A DNA stretch of 5,146 nt from Pseudomonadota bacterium (GCA_023391775.1 JAEWAG010000345.1:1-5146), one strand, 5' to 3'. Shown: positions 1-4,651, counted from the stretch's first letter. The notes: generated from the letters alone by a model not told the origin. A program made the numbers and translations.

Positions 1-347
1 CCTCCGCGCCCGGCGCCGGGACGCGCGCCGCGGCGGGGGCAGCCGCCGGCAAGTCCGCGGCAAGGCGTGCTGCGAAGACCCCTGCAAAGGTTCCGGCCAC
101 GACCGGCGCTGCCAGGGCCAAAACCGCCAAGCCCGCCAGGCACTCCGCTGCGAAGGCCAGCACCGGCAAGGCCAGTCCGGCGAAGGCTGCCAGGGCCGGT
201 ACGCCAGCCACCGCCGGCAAGGCGGCCAGGCCCGCCGGTGGCAAGGCGCCCAGGCCGGGCGCCGGCCAGGTGGTGTCGATGAAGGAATGGGTTGACCGCA
301 ACGCCGCCGGCTCCCGGTCCGGAGGTGGTGGAGGCCGCAGGCGATGA
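1..347 (+). CDS. phaE: PHA synthase subunit PhaE, C-terminal tail (5' partial)
   Basis: The reading frame starting at base 3 is open from the left edge to the TGA at 345-347 and encodes the last 114 residues of a longer protein. Residues 1 to about 88 are low complexity: Ala, Lys, Arg, Pro, Gly and Thr with a K/R every few residues, like the histone H1-like tails of PhaF-type phasins and some PhaE proteins. A short ordered-looking stretch (VVSMKEWVDRNA) follows, then a Gly run and a basic end. The PhaE call rests mainly on context: the stop overlaps the phaC start by four bases (ATGA), the usual phaE-phaC arrangement of class III synthases. PhaE has no catalytic residues; it binds and activates PhaC at the granule surface. 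The basic tail could bind DNA or RNA, which is inference. A phasin or other granule protein is the main alternative. Seven of its 13 Arg codons are AGG. Confidence 0.72.
   Translation, partial: SAPGAGTRAAAGAAAGKSAARRAAKTPAKVPATTGAARAKTAKPARHSAAKASTGKASPAKAARAGTPATAGKAARPAGGKAPRPGAGQVVSMKEWVDRNAAGSRSGGGGGRRR
321..334 (+). promoter_or_regulatory. Double Shine-Dalgarno for phaC inside the phaE end
   Basis: GGAGG occurs twice, at 321-325 and 330-334, and the second copy is 9 bases from the phaC ATG. Both lie in codons that give PhaE a five-glycine run, so the ribosome binding site seems to dictate that part of the PhaE tail. Together with the ATGA overlap it suggests translational coupling of the two subunits. 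It also supports ATG 344 as the phaC start. Confidence 0.65.
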
Positions 348-1417
348 GCGAAGGCAAGGGACCCCTGCAGTTGGATCCGCTGGCACTGGCGCAGGAAACC
401 CTGCTGTTCCAGAAGCGCGTGACCGAGGGCATGCGCGTGCTGTCGCAGGTGGGCGAGGTCGACTACGGCGCCACCGAGCGGCAGGAGGTCTGGCGCGACG
501 GCAAGACCGTGCTGTACCGCTTCGTCGGCGAACGCGAACCCACCGGACCGGCGCTGCTGATCGTCTATGCGCTGGTCAACCGTCCCTACATGGTCGACCT
601 GCAGGCCGACCGCTCGCTGGTGCGCGGCCTGCTGGCGCTGGGCCTGGACGTGTACGTGCTCGACTGGGGCTATCCGGACCGGTCCGACCGTTACCTGACC
701 CTGGACGACTACATCAACCGCTACATCGATGGCGCGGTCGACCACCTCGCCGCCAGCACTGGCGCGCCGGTGAACCTGCTGGGCGTGTGCCAGGGCGGCG
801 CCTTCTCGCTGTGCTATGCCGCGCTGCATCCGGAGAAGGTGCGCAACCTCGTCACCATGGTCACCCCGGTGGACTTCCAGACCCCGGACAACATGCTCTC
901 CGGCTGGGTGCGCGGGCTGGACGTGGACCTGTTCGTCGATGCGCTGGGCAACGTCCCGGCCGACCTGATGAACGCCAGTTACCTGATGCTCAAGCCGTTC
1001 CGCCTGAACCTGCAGAAGTACGTGGGGCTGGTGGACGCGCTGGAGGATCCGAAGGCGGTCGAGGATTTCCTGCGCATGGAGAAGTGGATCTTCGACTCGC
1101 CCGACCAGGCCGGCGAAGCCTTCCGCGAGTTCATCAAGCAGTTCTACCAGGGCAACGCCTTCGTCAATGGCACCGCGCGTATAGGCAGCCAGCCGGTGGA
1201 CCTGGGCTTCGTGGACATGCCGGTGCTGAACATCTACGCCGAGCAGGACCACCTGGTGCCACCCGCCGCCTCGCGCGCGCTGGCCGGGCTGGTCGGCACC
1301 GGTGACTACACCGAGCTGGGTTTCCGGGGCGGGCACATCGGCCTGTATGTCTCCAGCCGCGCGCAGCGCGAGGTGCCGGCGGCGATCGAGCGCTGGCTGG
1401 CGGCCCGCCAGGGCTGA
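344..1417 (+). CDS. phaC: Class III poly(3-hydroxyalkanoate) synthase subunit PhaC
   Basis: This 357-residue alpha/beta hydrolase-fold enzyme polymerises (R)-3-hydroxyacyl-CoA, mainly short-chain such as 3-hydroxybutyryl-CoA, into PHA on cytoplasmic granules, together with PhaE. The length fits class III PhaC (about 355 residues) and is well short of class I/II enzymes (about 560-590). The lipase-like box reads GVCQGG with the nucleophile Cys149. Asp302 (in AEQDHLVPP) and His331 (in GGHIGLYV) complete the triad. As I remember them, these three positions have the same numbers as in the Allochromatium vinosum enzyme, which also supports the chosen start. Other family-typical stretches are YALVNRPYMVDLQ (75-87), DVYVLDWGYPD (102-112) and TMVTPVDFQTPD (171-182). 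The start at 344 overlaps the upstream stop and has a good Shine-Dalgarno. Arg codons are almost all CGC, with no AGG, in contrast to the preceding gene's tail. Confidence 0.95.
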   Translation: MSEGKGPLQLDPLALAQETLLFQKRVTEGMRVLSQVGEVDYGATERQEVWRDGKTVLYRFVGEREPTGPALLIVYALVNRPYMVDLQADRSLVRGLLALGLDVYVLDWGYPDRSDRYLTLDDYINRYIDGAVDHLAASTGAPVNLLGVCQGGAFSLCYAALHPEKVRNLVTMVTPVDFQTPDNMLSGWVRGLDVDLFVDALGNVPADLMNASYLMLKPFRLNLQKYVGLVDALEDPKAVEDFLRMEKWIFDSPDQAGEAFREFIKQFYQGNAFVNGTARIGSQPVDLGFVDMPVLNIYAEQDHLVPPAASRALAGLVGTGDYTELGFRGGHIGLYVSSRAQREVPAAIERWLAARQG

Positions 1418-1420
1418 GGT

Positions 1421-1435
1421 CCCAGGCTGCCTGGG
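1421..1435 (+). terminator. Short hairpin after phaC, no U-tract
   Basis: CCCAGG-CTG-CCTGGG is a perfect 6-bp stem with a three-base loop, starting 4 bases after the phaC stop. GG at 1418-1419 and CC at 1436-1437 could lengthen it around a bulged T. No T-run follows, so it is at best a weak or factor-assisted terminator or an mRNA 3'-end protector. Confidence 0.3.
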
Positions 1436-1498
1436 CCGCAATGCGTCCCGGCCGTCGGCCCCGAGGGTTCTGCGCTGCGCGAACACACGCGCCGGCGC

Positions 1499-1504
1499 TA
1501 GACT
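1499..1504 (+). promoter_or_regulatory. Possible -10 element for the PspC-domain gene
   Basis: TAGACT (four of six to TATAAT) lies 26 bases before the ATG at 1531, which would give an untranslated leader of about 20 bases containing the GGAG at 1521-1524. I found no convincing -35 box 16-18 bases upstream, so this is a weak call made from position and composition. Confidence 0.3.
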
Positions 1505-1530
1505 CGGGCCAGTTCCCACAGGAGCCGGCC

Positions 1531-1737
1531 ATGAGTGCAACCTCCACGAGCGGACTGACCCGCTCGCTCAACGACCGCATGATCGCCGGCGTGATGGGCG
1601 GCATCGCCCGCCGCCTCGGCTGGAGCTCGACCTGGGTGCGGATCATCTACGTGGTCGGCTCCATCCTCTCCGCCGCCTTCCCCGGCGTGCTGGTCTACCT
1701 GATCCTGTGGCTGCTGATCCCCAACGAGTCCGACTGA
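1531..1737 (+). CDS. PspC-domain small membrane protein
   Basis: This is a 68-residue protein consisting of almost nothing but a PspC domain. Residues 11-28 (RSLNDRMIAGVMGGIARR) match the family's opening pattern of an Arg, then IAGV.GG(I/L)A. Residues about 36-63 form a hydrophobic segment with a Pro-Gly break at 51-52 that ends in YLILWLLIP, the typical YLxLWxxxP close of the family. PspC proteins sit in the inner membrane, and in enterobacteria PspC takes part in the phage-shock envelope stress response. Stand-alone short PspC proteins are common, and their exact role is usually unknown. The ATG at 1531 is preferred over earlier in-frame starts because GGAG at 1521-1524 lies 6 bases before it and because the protein then begins just before the domain. 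No pspA, pspB or pspF is visible nearby. The next gene begins at or inside the end of this one, so they are probably co-transcribed. Confidence 0.9.
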   Translation: MSATSTSGLTRSLNDRMIAGVMGGIARRLGWSSTWVRIIYVVGSILSAAFPGVLVYLILWLLIPNESD

Positions 1738-2201
1738 GCCGCCGCGCCTGGCGCCGCCTGCGGCCGCTGCTGTACGCGGCCGGGATCATGTGGGCGCTGC
1801 CGTGGACCCTGCTGGGCCTGCTGCTCGGGGTGGCCGGCATGGTCCGTGGCGCACGGGTCGGGTTGAGCCGGCGCGACCGCGCGATCGTGTTCGCGCACTG
1901 GCCCTGGGGGCCCGGCGGGGCGATGACCCTGGGAAACGTGGTGCTGTGCACCCGGCCGGACCTGGACGTGGCCTGCACCACCTACGAAACCCGCGCCGGC
2001 TGGTGCCGGCATCCATCCGTGCGTCTGGGCGACCACGAACGCGCCCACGTCTACCAGTACATGCTGCTCGGGCCGCTGTTCGTGCCGGTGTATTTCGCCT
2101 GCGGTGGCATCTCGGTGCGCAATCCGCTGGAACGGGCCGCCGACCATTACGCCCTGCACGGCCACGGCTGGTGGCCCTGGACCCGCAGGGCCACCGACTG
2201 A
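1707..2201 (+). CDS. Small membrane-anchored protein with an HExxH motif, unknown function
   Basis: I do not recognise a named family. Counting from GTG 1707 the product has 164 residues. Basic residues (RRAWRRLR, 12-19) precede a hydrophobic helix (about 20-46), so the rest may be anchored to the inner membrane. The remainder holds WPWGPGGAMTLGNVVL (65-80), HERAH (110-114), LGPLFVPVYF (121-130), NPLERAAD (139-146) and a Trp-rich end. HERAH fits the zinc-metallopeptidase pattern HExxH, and Glu142 in ERAAD could be a third ligand as in gluzincins of the M48 type; proteolytic activity is inference. The start is uncertain. GTG 1707 is the nearest canonical upstream start but has no clear Shine-Dalgarno and overlaps the PspC gene by 31 bases. 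ATG 1788 would cut into the helix. Codons 1737-1790 already have only G or C in third position, whereas 1707-1733 do not, which fits a CTG start at 1734 (CTGA overlap). Confidence 0.75.
   Translation: MAADPQRVRLSRRAWRRLRPLLYAAGIMWALPWTLLGLLLGVAGMVRGARVGLSRRDRAIVFAHWPWGPGGAMTLGNVVLCTRPDLDVACTTYETRAGWCRHPSVRLGDHERAHVYQYMLLGPLFVPVYFACGGISVRNPLERAADHYALHGHGWWPWTRRATD
2170..2195 (+). other. Strong 10-bp hairpin across the last codons of the HExxH gene
   Basis: Bases 2170-2179 (GGTGGCCCTG) pair perfectly with 2186-2195 (CAGGGCCACC) around a six-base loop, and the stop codon follows at 2199-2201. No T-tract follows directly. It could be a terminator-like or 3'-stabilising structure for the PspC/HExxH transcript, or a by-product of GC-rich codons; its perfection and its position at the gene end make the first more likely. 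Confidence 0.4.
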
Positions 2202-2332
2202 TCGTCTTGCCTCCGCCATCTCCTTGTCGCGCAAGGGAAACACGGCTTACCTACATTGGTTGCACGTGCTCCTAACGCCCCGCCGCGCACACTTGCTCGA
2301 CTGGTCAACAAGAACAAGAAGAGGAAACGGCC

Positions 2333-2569
2333 ATGACGATTGTCCTGTACGTGGGCGGCAGCAAGGACGGAACCCGTGGCTTCGTGCCCAACGGCTTCAC
2401 CCGCTTCATGCGCGAGACCGTGGAATACGGGCGCGAGATCTACGTCGAGCGCATGGTGCGCCTGGCCCGTTACGGCACCGTGCGCATCATGGCGCTGGAG
2501 AGCCTGTGCGAGGACCTGGTGGCATGCTTTGCAGCCCGCCATTTCGAGGACGCGGTCCACGCCGCCTGA
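2333..2569 (+). CDS. Hypothetical 78-residue protein
   Basis: I cannot assign this product to a family. It begins with a probable beta strand (TIVLYVGGSKDG) and continues through a mixed charged region (RFMRETVEYGREIYVERMVRLARYG, residues about 24-48) and MALESLCEDLVACFAARHFED to the end. It has no membrane segment, signal peptide or known metal motif, although two cysteines (about residues 59 and 65) lie six apart. It looks like a small soluble alpha/beta protein. The gene is supported by a good ribosome binding site (GAGGAA at 2321-2326, 6 bases before the ATG), by GC-rich third codon positions and by a terminator 41 bases after the stop. The 131 bases before it hold the only space for a promoter, but I see no convincing -35/-10 pair there. 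It is probably transcribed alone. Confidence 0.8.
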   Translation: MTIVLYVGGSKDGTRGFVPNGFTRFMRETVEYGREIYVERMVRLARYGTVRIMALESLCEDLVACFAARHFEDAVHAA

Positions 2570-2609
2570 GCCGCACCGGCCCCGGCGTGGTGGCCCGGAA
2601 CCCTCATGC

Positions 2610-2636
2610 AAAAGGCCCGCTCGCGCGGGCCTTTTT
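2610..2636. terminator. Bidirectional intrinsic terminator
   Basis: GGCCCGC (2614-2620) and GCGGGCC (2625-2631) form a perfect stem around the loop TCGC. It is flanked by AAAA on the left and TTTTT on the right, which themselves can pair. Reading rightward it ends the 78-residue gene's transcript (41 bases after its stop). Reading leftward it lies 2 bases past the tRNA CCA end and supplies a four-T tract for the tRNA transcript. Confidence 0.9.
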
Positions 2637-2638
2637 GC

Positions 2639-2724
2639 TGGTGCCGAAGGTGGGACTCGAACCCACACGATATCGCTACCGGCGGATTTTGAGTCCGCTG
2701 CGTCTACCATTCCGCCACTTCGGC
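2639..2724 (-). tRNA. tRNA-Leu (anticodon CAA)
   Basis: Read on the minus strand, the acceptor stem GCCGAAG (from 2724) pairs with CTTCGGC, followed by discriminator A and an encoded CCA (2641-2639). The anticodon stem GCGGA/TCCGC encloses the loop CTCAAAA, giving anticodon CAA, which reads UUG. A long variable arm of about 15 bases marks it as a class II tRNA, and the T arm is GTGGG-TTCGAGT-CCCAC. All stems are intact. It lies 32 bases beyond the end of the cysteine dioxygenase gene and could be read through from it or from its own promoter. Confidence 0.97.
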
Positions 2725-2734
2725 GCGGGCGCGC

Positions 2735-2740
2735 AGTATA
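2735..2740 (-). promoter_or_regulatory. Probable -10 box of the tRNA-Leu gene
   Basis: On the minus strand these bases read TATACT (five of six to the sigma-70 consensus), 10 bases before the mature tRNA 5' end. It is the only A/T-rich spot in a very GC-rich gap. The matching -35 position would fall at the stop codon of the upstream gene and is poor, which is not unusual for stable RNA promoters driven by an extended or discriminator region. Confidence 0.5.
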
Positions 2741-2756
2741 GCGGACGCGCGGGGCG

Positions 2757-3338
2757 CTACGCGGGGTCGGTGCACAGCAGCCGCTCGCGGCGGCGGGTCC
2801 AGCCCTCGCCGGGGCCGCCGCCATCCTCCGGTTCGAAGACGTGGCAGCGCAGCAGTGGGTGCTGGTACACGTGCAGGGAGACGGCGATGTCGTCGGGGCG
2901 GGGATTGCGGATGGCGTGGTACTCGTGCGGCGGGATCAGGCTGCCGGCCGAGCCGGGGCCCGCTTCGATCTGCTCTACCTCGGCGAAGCGCCAGCGGTCG
3001 CCGTCCCGGGCCCGCGGCTCGTAGCGGGTGATGGCCAGGCGGCCGTGCCAGACCCCTTCCACGCACCAGGCGCCGTCATGGTCGTGGATCAGCGTGCCCT
3101 GTGAGGGGCCCCAGGTCATGGCCACCACGCTGTACCCCAGTTCACCGCTGGCGTGCAGCTCACGCCGGGCGTAATGGTCGGCCATCGGTGCCATGGCCTC
3201 GCGCGGCAGGGCGACCTCGCGGTCGGCGAACAGCGCTACAAGGGCCTGGCGCAGGGCGGCGGTGACCCGGTCGCTGGTGCCCAGCCGCACCGCGGCATCC
3301 AGCGTCGCCACCATCTTTGCCTTGCCCTCGAAATCCAC
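2757..3338 (-). CDS. Cysteine dioxygenase family protein (cupin)
   Basis: The predicted enzyme is a cytoplasmic non-haem iron thiol dioxygenase that converts L-cysteine and O2 to cysteine sulfinate. With the GTG start at 3338 it has 193 residues, close to the usual 190-200. The cupin core GPSQGTLIHDHDGAWC (77-92) supplies iron ligands His85 and His87. The third is His141 in HEYHAIRNP. Ser154, His156 and Tyr158 in SLHVY match the family's catalytic Ser-His-Tyr. Arg58 (YARR) sits where rat Arg60 binds the substrate carboxylate. Cys92 falls five residues after the second His, the position of the rat crosslinking Cys93. GTG 3338 is chosen because GGGG lies a few bases upstream and DFEGKAK looks coding; ATG 3314 (185 residues) is the alternative. 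A 3-mercaptopropionate dioxygenase is possible but less likely. The acyltransferase gene lies 73 bases upstream on the same strand. Confidence 0.88.
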   Translation of the reverse strand: MDFEGKAKMVATLDAAVRLGTSDRVTAALRQALVALFADREVALPREAMAPMADHYARRELHASGELGYSVVAMTWGPSQGTLIHDHDGAWCVEGVWHGRLAITRYEPRARDGDRWRFAEVEQIEAGPGSAGSLIPPHEYHAIRNPRPDDIAVSLHVYQHPLLRCHVFEPEDGGGPGEGWTRRRERLLCTDPA

Positions 3339-3394
3339 CTGCACCCCGCCGTCTGATCCGGGGCGGCAGGGTAACGGGCGGTTTGTTAGAAGAA

Positions 3395-3410
3395 TGTTTC
3401 GCGGGAAACG
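3395..3410. other. 16-base palindrome resembling parS
   Basis: TGTTTC-GCGG-GAAACG has a perfect 5-bp inverted repeat (GTTTC/GAAAC). It matches the bacterial parS consensus TGTTTCACGTGAAACA at 13 of 16 positions, with the differences at positions 7, 10 and 16. It lies just after the stop of the acyltransferase gene, so a short hairpin at the end of that transcript is the simpler reading, with a weakly T-rich stretch (ATTCTTCT) following on the minus strand. Confidence 0.35.
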
Positions 3411-3411
3411 A

Positions 3412-4557
3412 TCACAGGCCGGCGAGGAAGCCGGACACCGCAGGCCCGAAGCTGTCGAAATCGACCAGGAACGCGTCGTGGCCCTGCGGCGAATCGGTGC
3501 CGATGAAGCCCGAGTCCGCGCCGCCAAGGGCCAGGCCCTCGGCCACTTCCTGCTGCTGCTCCACCGGGAACAGGATGTCGGTGCGAGCGCCGATGGCCAG
3601 CGCCTTGTCCACGCGGATGCGGGCCAGGCCGGCGAGGACGTCGCCATTGCCGTACTCGGCCACGTCGAACCAGTCCATCGAGCGGCTGAGGTAGAGGTAG
3701 CAGTTGGGGTCGTAGCGGCGCACGAAGCGGCGCGCGTGTCCTTCCAGATAGCTTTCGACCTGGAACTCCAGGCCGAAGGGATCGTCCTCGCCATGGCCGT
3801 TGGCGAACGGCGAGGACTGGTCCAGGCGCACGCGGCCGAAGCGCCCGTCCCATTCCAGGGCGGAGCGGTAGGTGATCACGCCCAGCTTGCGCGCGATGCG
3901 CATGCCGGATTCCGGGTACTGGTCGTGGTCGTAGCTGCCGCCGTTCCAGCTCGGATCCAGGCGGATGGCCTCGCGCTGCAGCGAGCGCACGGCGATGGAG
4001 AAGGGCAGGGCGCGCGCGCTGCCGGAGATGTTGATGTGGCTGCGGGCAATGCCCGGGTGGCGCAGCAGGAAGGCCAGCGCGGTCATGCCGCCCATCGAGT
4101 TGCCGATCACGCAGGCCAGCCGTTCGATGCCCAGGCCACGGATGACCGAGGCGGCCGCGTCGGCCACGTCCTCGATCGACAGCTCCGGGAAATCCAGACG
4201 ATAGGGCTGGCCGGTGGCGGGGTCGAGCGAAGCCGGGCCCGTGGAACCCTTGCAGCTGCCCAGGGCGTTGACGCAGACCACGAACCAGCGGCCGGTGTCG
4301 ACCGGCTTGCCCGGGCCGACCATCGCTTCCCACCAGCCCGGTGCCGGATCATGCGGGCCGGAGGCGGCGTGCGCGTCCGGCGACAGGCCGGTGAGGATCA
4401 GCACCGCGTTGCCGCCATCGGCGTCCAGCGTGCCCCAGGTCTCGAAGGCCACGCGCGCGTCGTGCAGCGCGCCGCCACGCTTCATGGGGAACGGCGAGGG
4501 CAGCGCATGGAAGCGACTGCCCGGCGGGATGAACTCGTACGCGGAGGCCTGTGGCAT
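3412..4557 (-). CDS. metX: MetX-family acyltransferase, probably serine O-succinyltransferase
   Basis: A 381-residue alpha/beta hydrolase of the homoserine O-acyltransferase (MetX) family, acting in the cytoplasm. The nucleophile is Ser154 in GNSMGGM, with Asp327 (RTDILFP) and His360 (QGHDAFL) completing the triad. LGSCKGSTGPAS (99-110) and WNGGSYD (204-210) are family landmarks. Openings such as EFIPPGSRFHALPSPFP (8-24) and LDFPELSIEDVA (121-132) resemble, from memory, the Xanthomonas proteins shown to be serine O-succinyltransferases, which make O-succinyl-L-serine for cysteine synthesis and act on homoserine as a side activity. Automatic annotation may say homoserine O-acetyl- or O-succinyltransferase, and substrate is not settled by sequence alone. 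The cysteine dioxygenase gene downstream supports a cysteine role. The ATG at 4557 has no Shine-Dalgarno and a -10-like box sits 9 bases ahead, so the mRNA may be leaderless. Residues about 247-259 (QSSPFANGHGEDD) look like a variable loop. Confidence 0.95.
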   Translation of the reverse strand: MPQASAYEFIPPGSRFHALPSPFPMKRGGALHDARVAFETWGTLDADGGNAVLILTGLSPDAHAASGPHDPAPGWWEAMVGPGKPVDTGRWFVVCVNALGSCKGSTGPASLDPATGQPYRLDFPELSIEDVADAAASVIRGLGIERLACVIGNSMGGMTALAFLLRHPGIARSHINISGSARALPFSIAVRSLQREAIRLDPSWNGGSYDHDQYPESGMRIARKLGVITYRSALEWDGRFGRVRLDQSSPFANGHGEDDPFGLEFQVESYLEGHARRFVRRYDPNCYLYLSRSMDWFDVAEYGNGDVLAGLARIRVDKALAIGARTDILFPVEQQQEVAEGLALGGADSGFIGTDSPQGHDAFLVDFDSFGPAVSGFLAGL

Positions 4558-4566
4558 AGGCGCGGC

Positions 4567-4572
4567 AGTGTA
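4567..4572 (-). promoter_or_regulatory. Candidate -10 box of metX/SST, implying a leaderless mRNA
   Basis: The minus strand reads TACACT (four of six to TATAAT), only 9 bases before the ATG at 4557. Normal spacing would start transcription at about 4557-4560, leaving 0-3 untranslated bases. This agrees with the lack of any Shine-Dalgarno before the gene. No good -35 hexamer appears at 16-18 bases; the nearest similar sequence (TTGCGA, 4601-4596) is too far away. Confidence 0.4.
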
Positions 4573-4627
4573 ACGGCATCGCCGCTGGCGCGCTGTCGCA
4601 AGTGACGGATGAAACGGTCCGCGCCGG

Positions 4628-4651
4628 GCCTGCCGCCACGAAGCGGCAGGC
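4628..4651 (-). terminator. Hairpin after ccmI, no U-tract
   Basis: GCCTGCCGC (minus strand, from 4651) pairs perfectly over 9 bp with GCGGCAGGC (ending 4628) around the loop TTCGTG, starting 8 bases after the ccmI stop. It is stable and well placed to end the ccm transcript before the metX/SST promoter, but it is followed by GC-rich sequence and not by T residues, so termination by this alone is uncertain. Confidence 0.5.

Noticed and set aside
1..260. Tandem DNA repeat or CRISPR-like array
   Set aside because: The repetition is low-complexity coding (AAG/AGG among GCC, GGC and CCC codons) with no fixed unit length and no spacers.
67..282. Pro/Arg-rich 71-residue open frame in the phaE tail
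   Set aside because: It is the shifted frame of the Ala/Lys repeat. The frame ending at 347 has the expected codon pattern and the phaC overlap.
292..1305. A 337-residue open frame on the plus strand overlapping phaC
   Set aside because: Its translation is Arg/Ala/Gly/Pro-rich without recognisable domains, while the phaC frame has a full catalytic triad and correct length. GC-rich DNA keeps shadow frames open.
1164..2243. Several antisense open frames opposite phaC, the PspC gene and the HExxH gene
   Set aside because: Their sequences are Arg/Pro/Ala-rich shadow translations with no ribosome binding sites or domains.
2224..2257. Possible promoter for the 78-residue gene (TTGTCG with TACCTA or TACATT)
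   Set aside because: TACCTA at 18 bases matches only two consensus positions, and TACATT is 22 bases from the -35-like box. Neither pair is convincing.
2639..2724. tRNA-Leu as an integration site of a mobile element
   Set aside because: The tRNA is intact with ordinary housekeeping genes on both sides, and there is no integrase or visible direct repeat of its 3' end within the window.
3193..4605. A 470-residue plus-strand open frame antisense to metX/SST and the cysteine dioxygenase gene
   Set aside because: It crosses two well-supported genes and their intergenic gap, and its composition mirrors the complement of GC-biased codons; no domain is recognisable.
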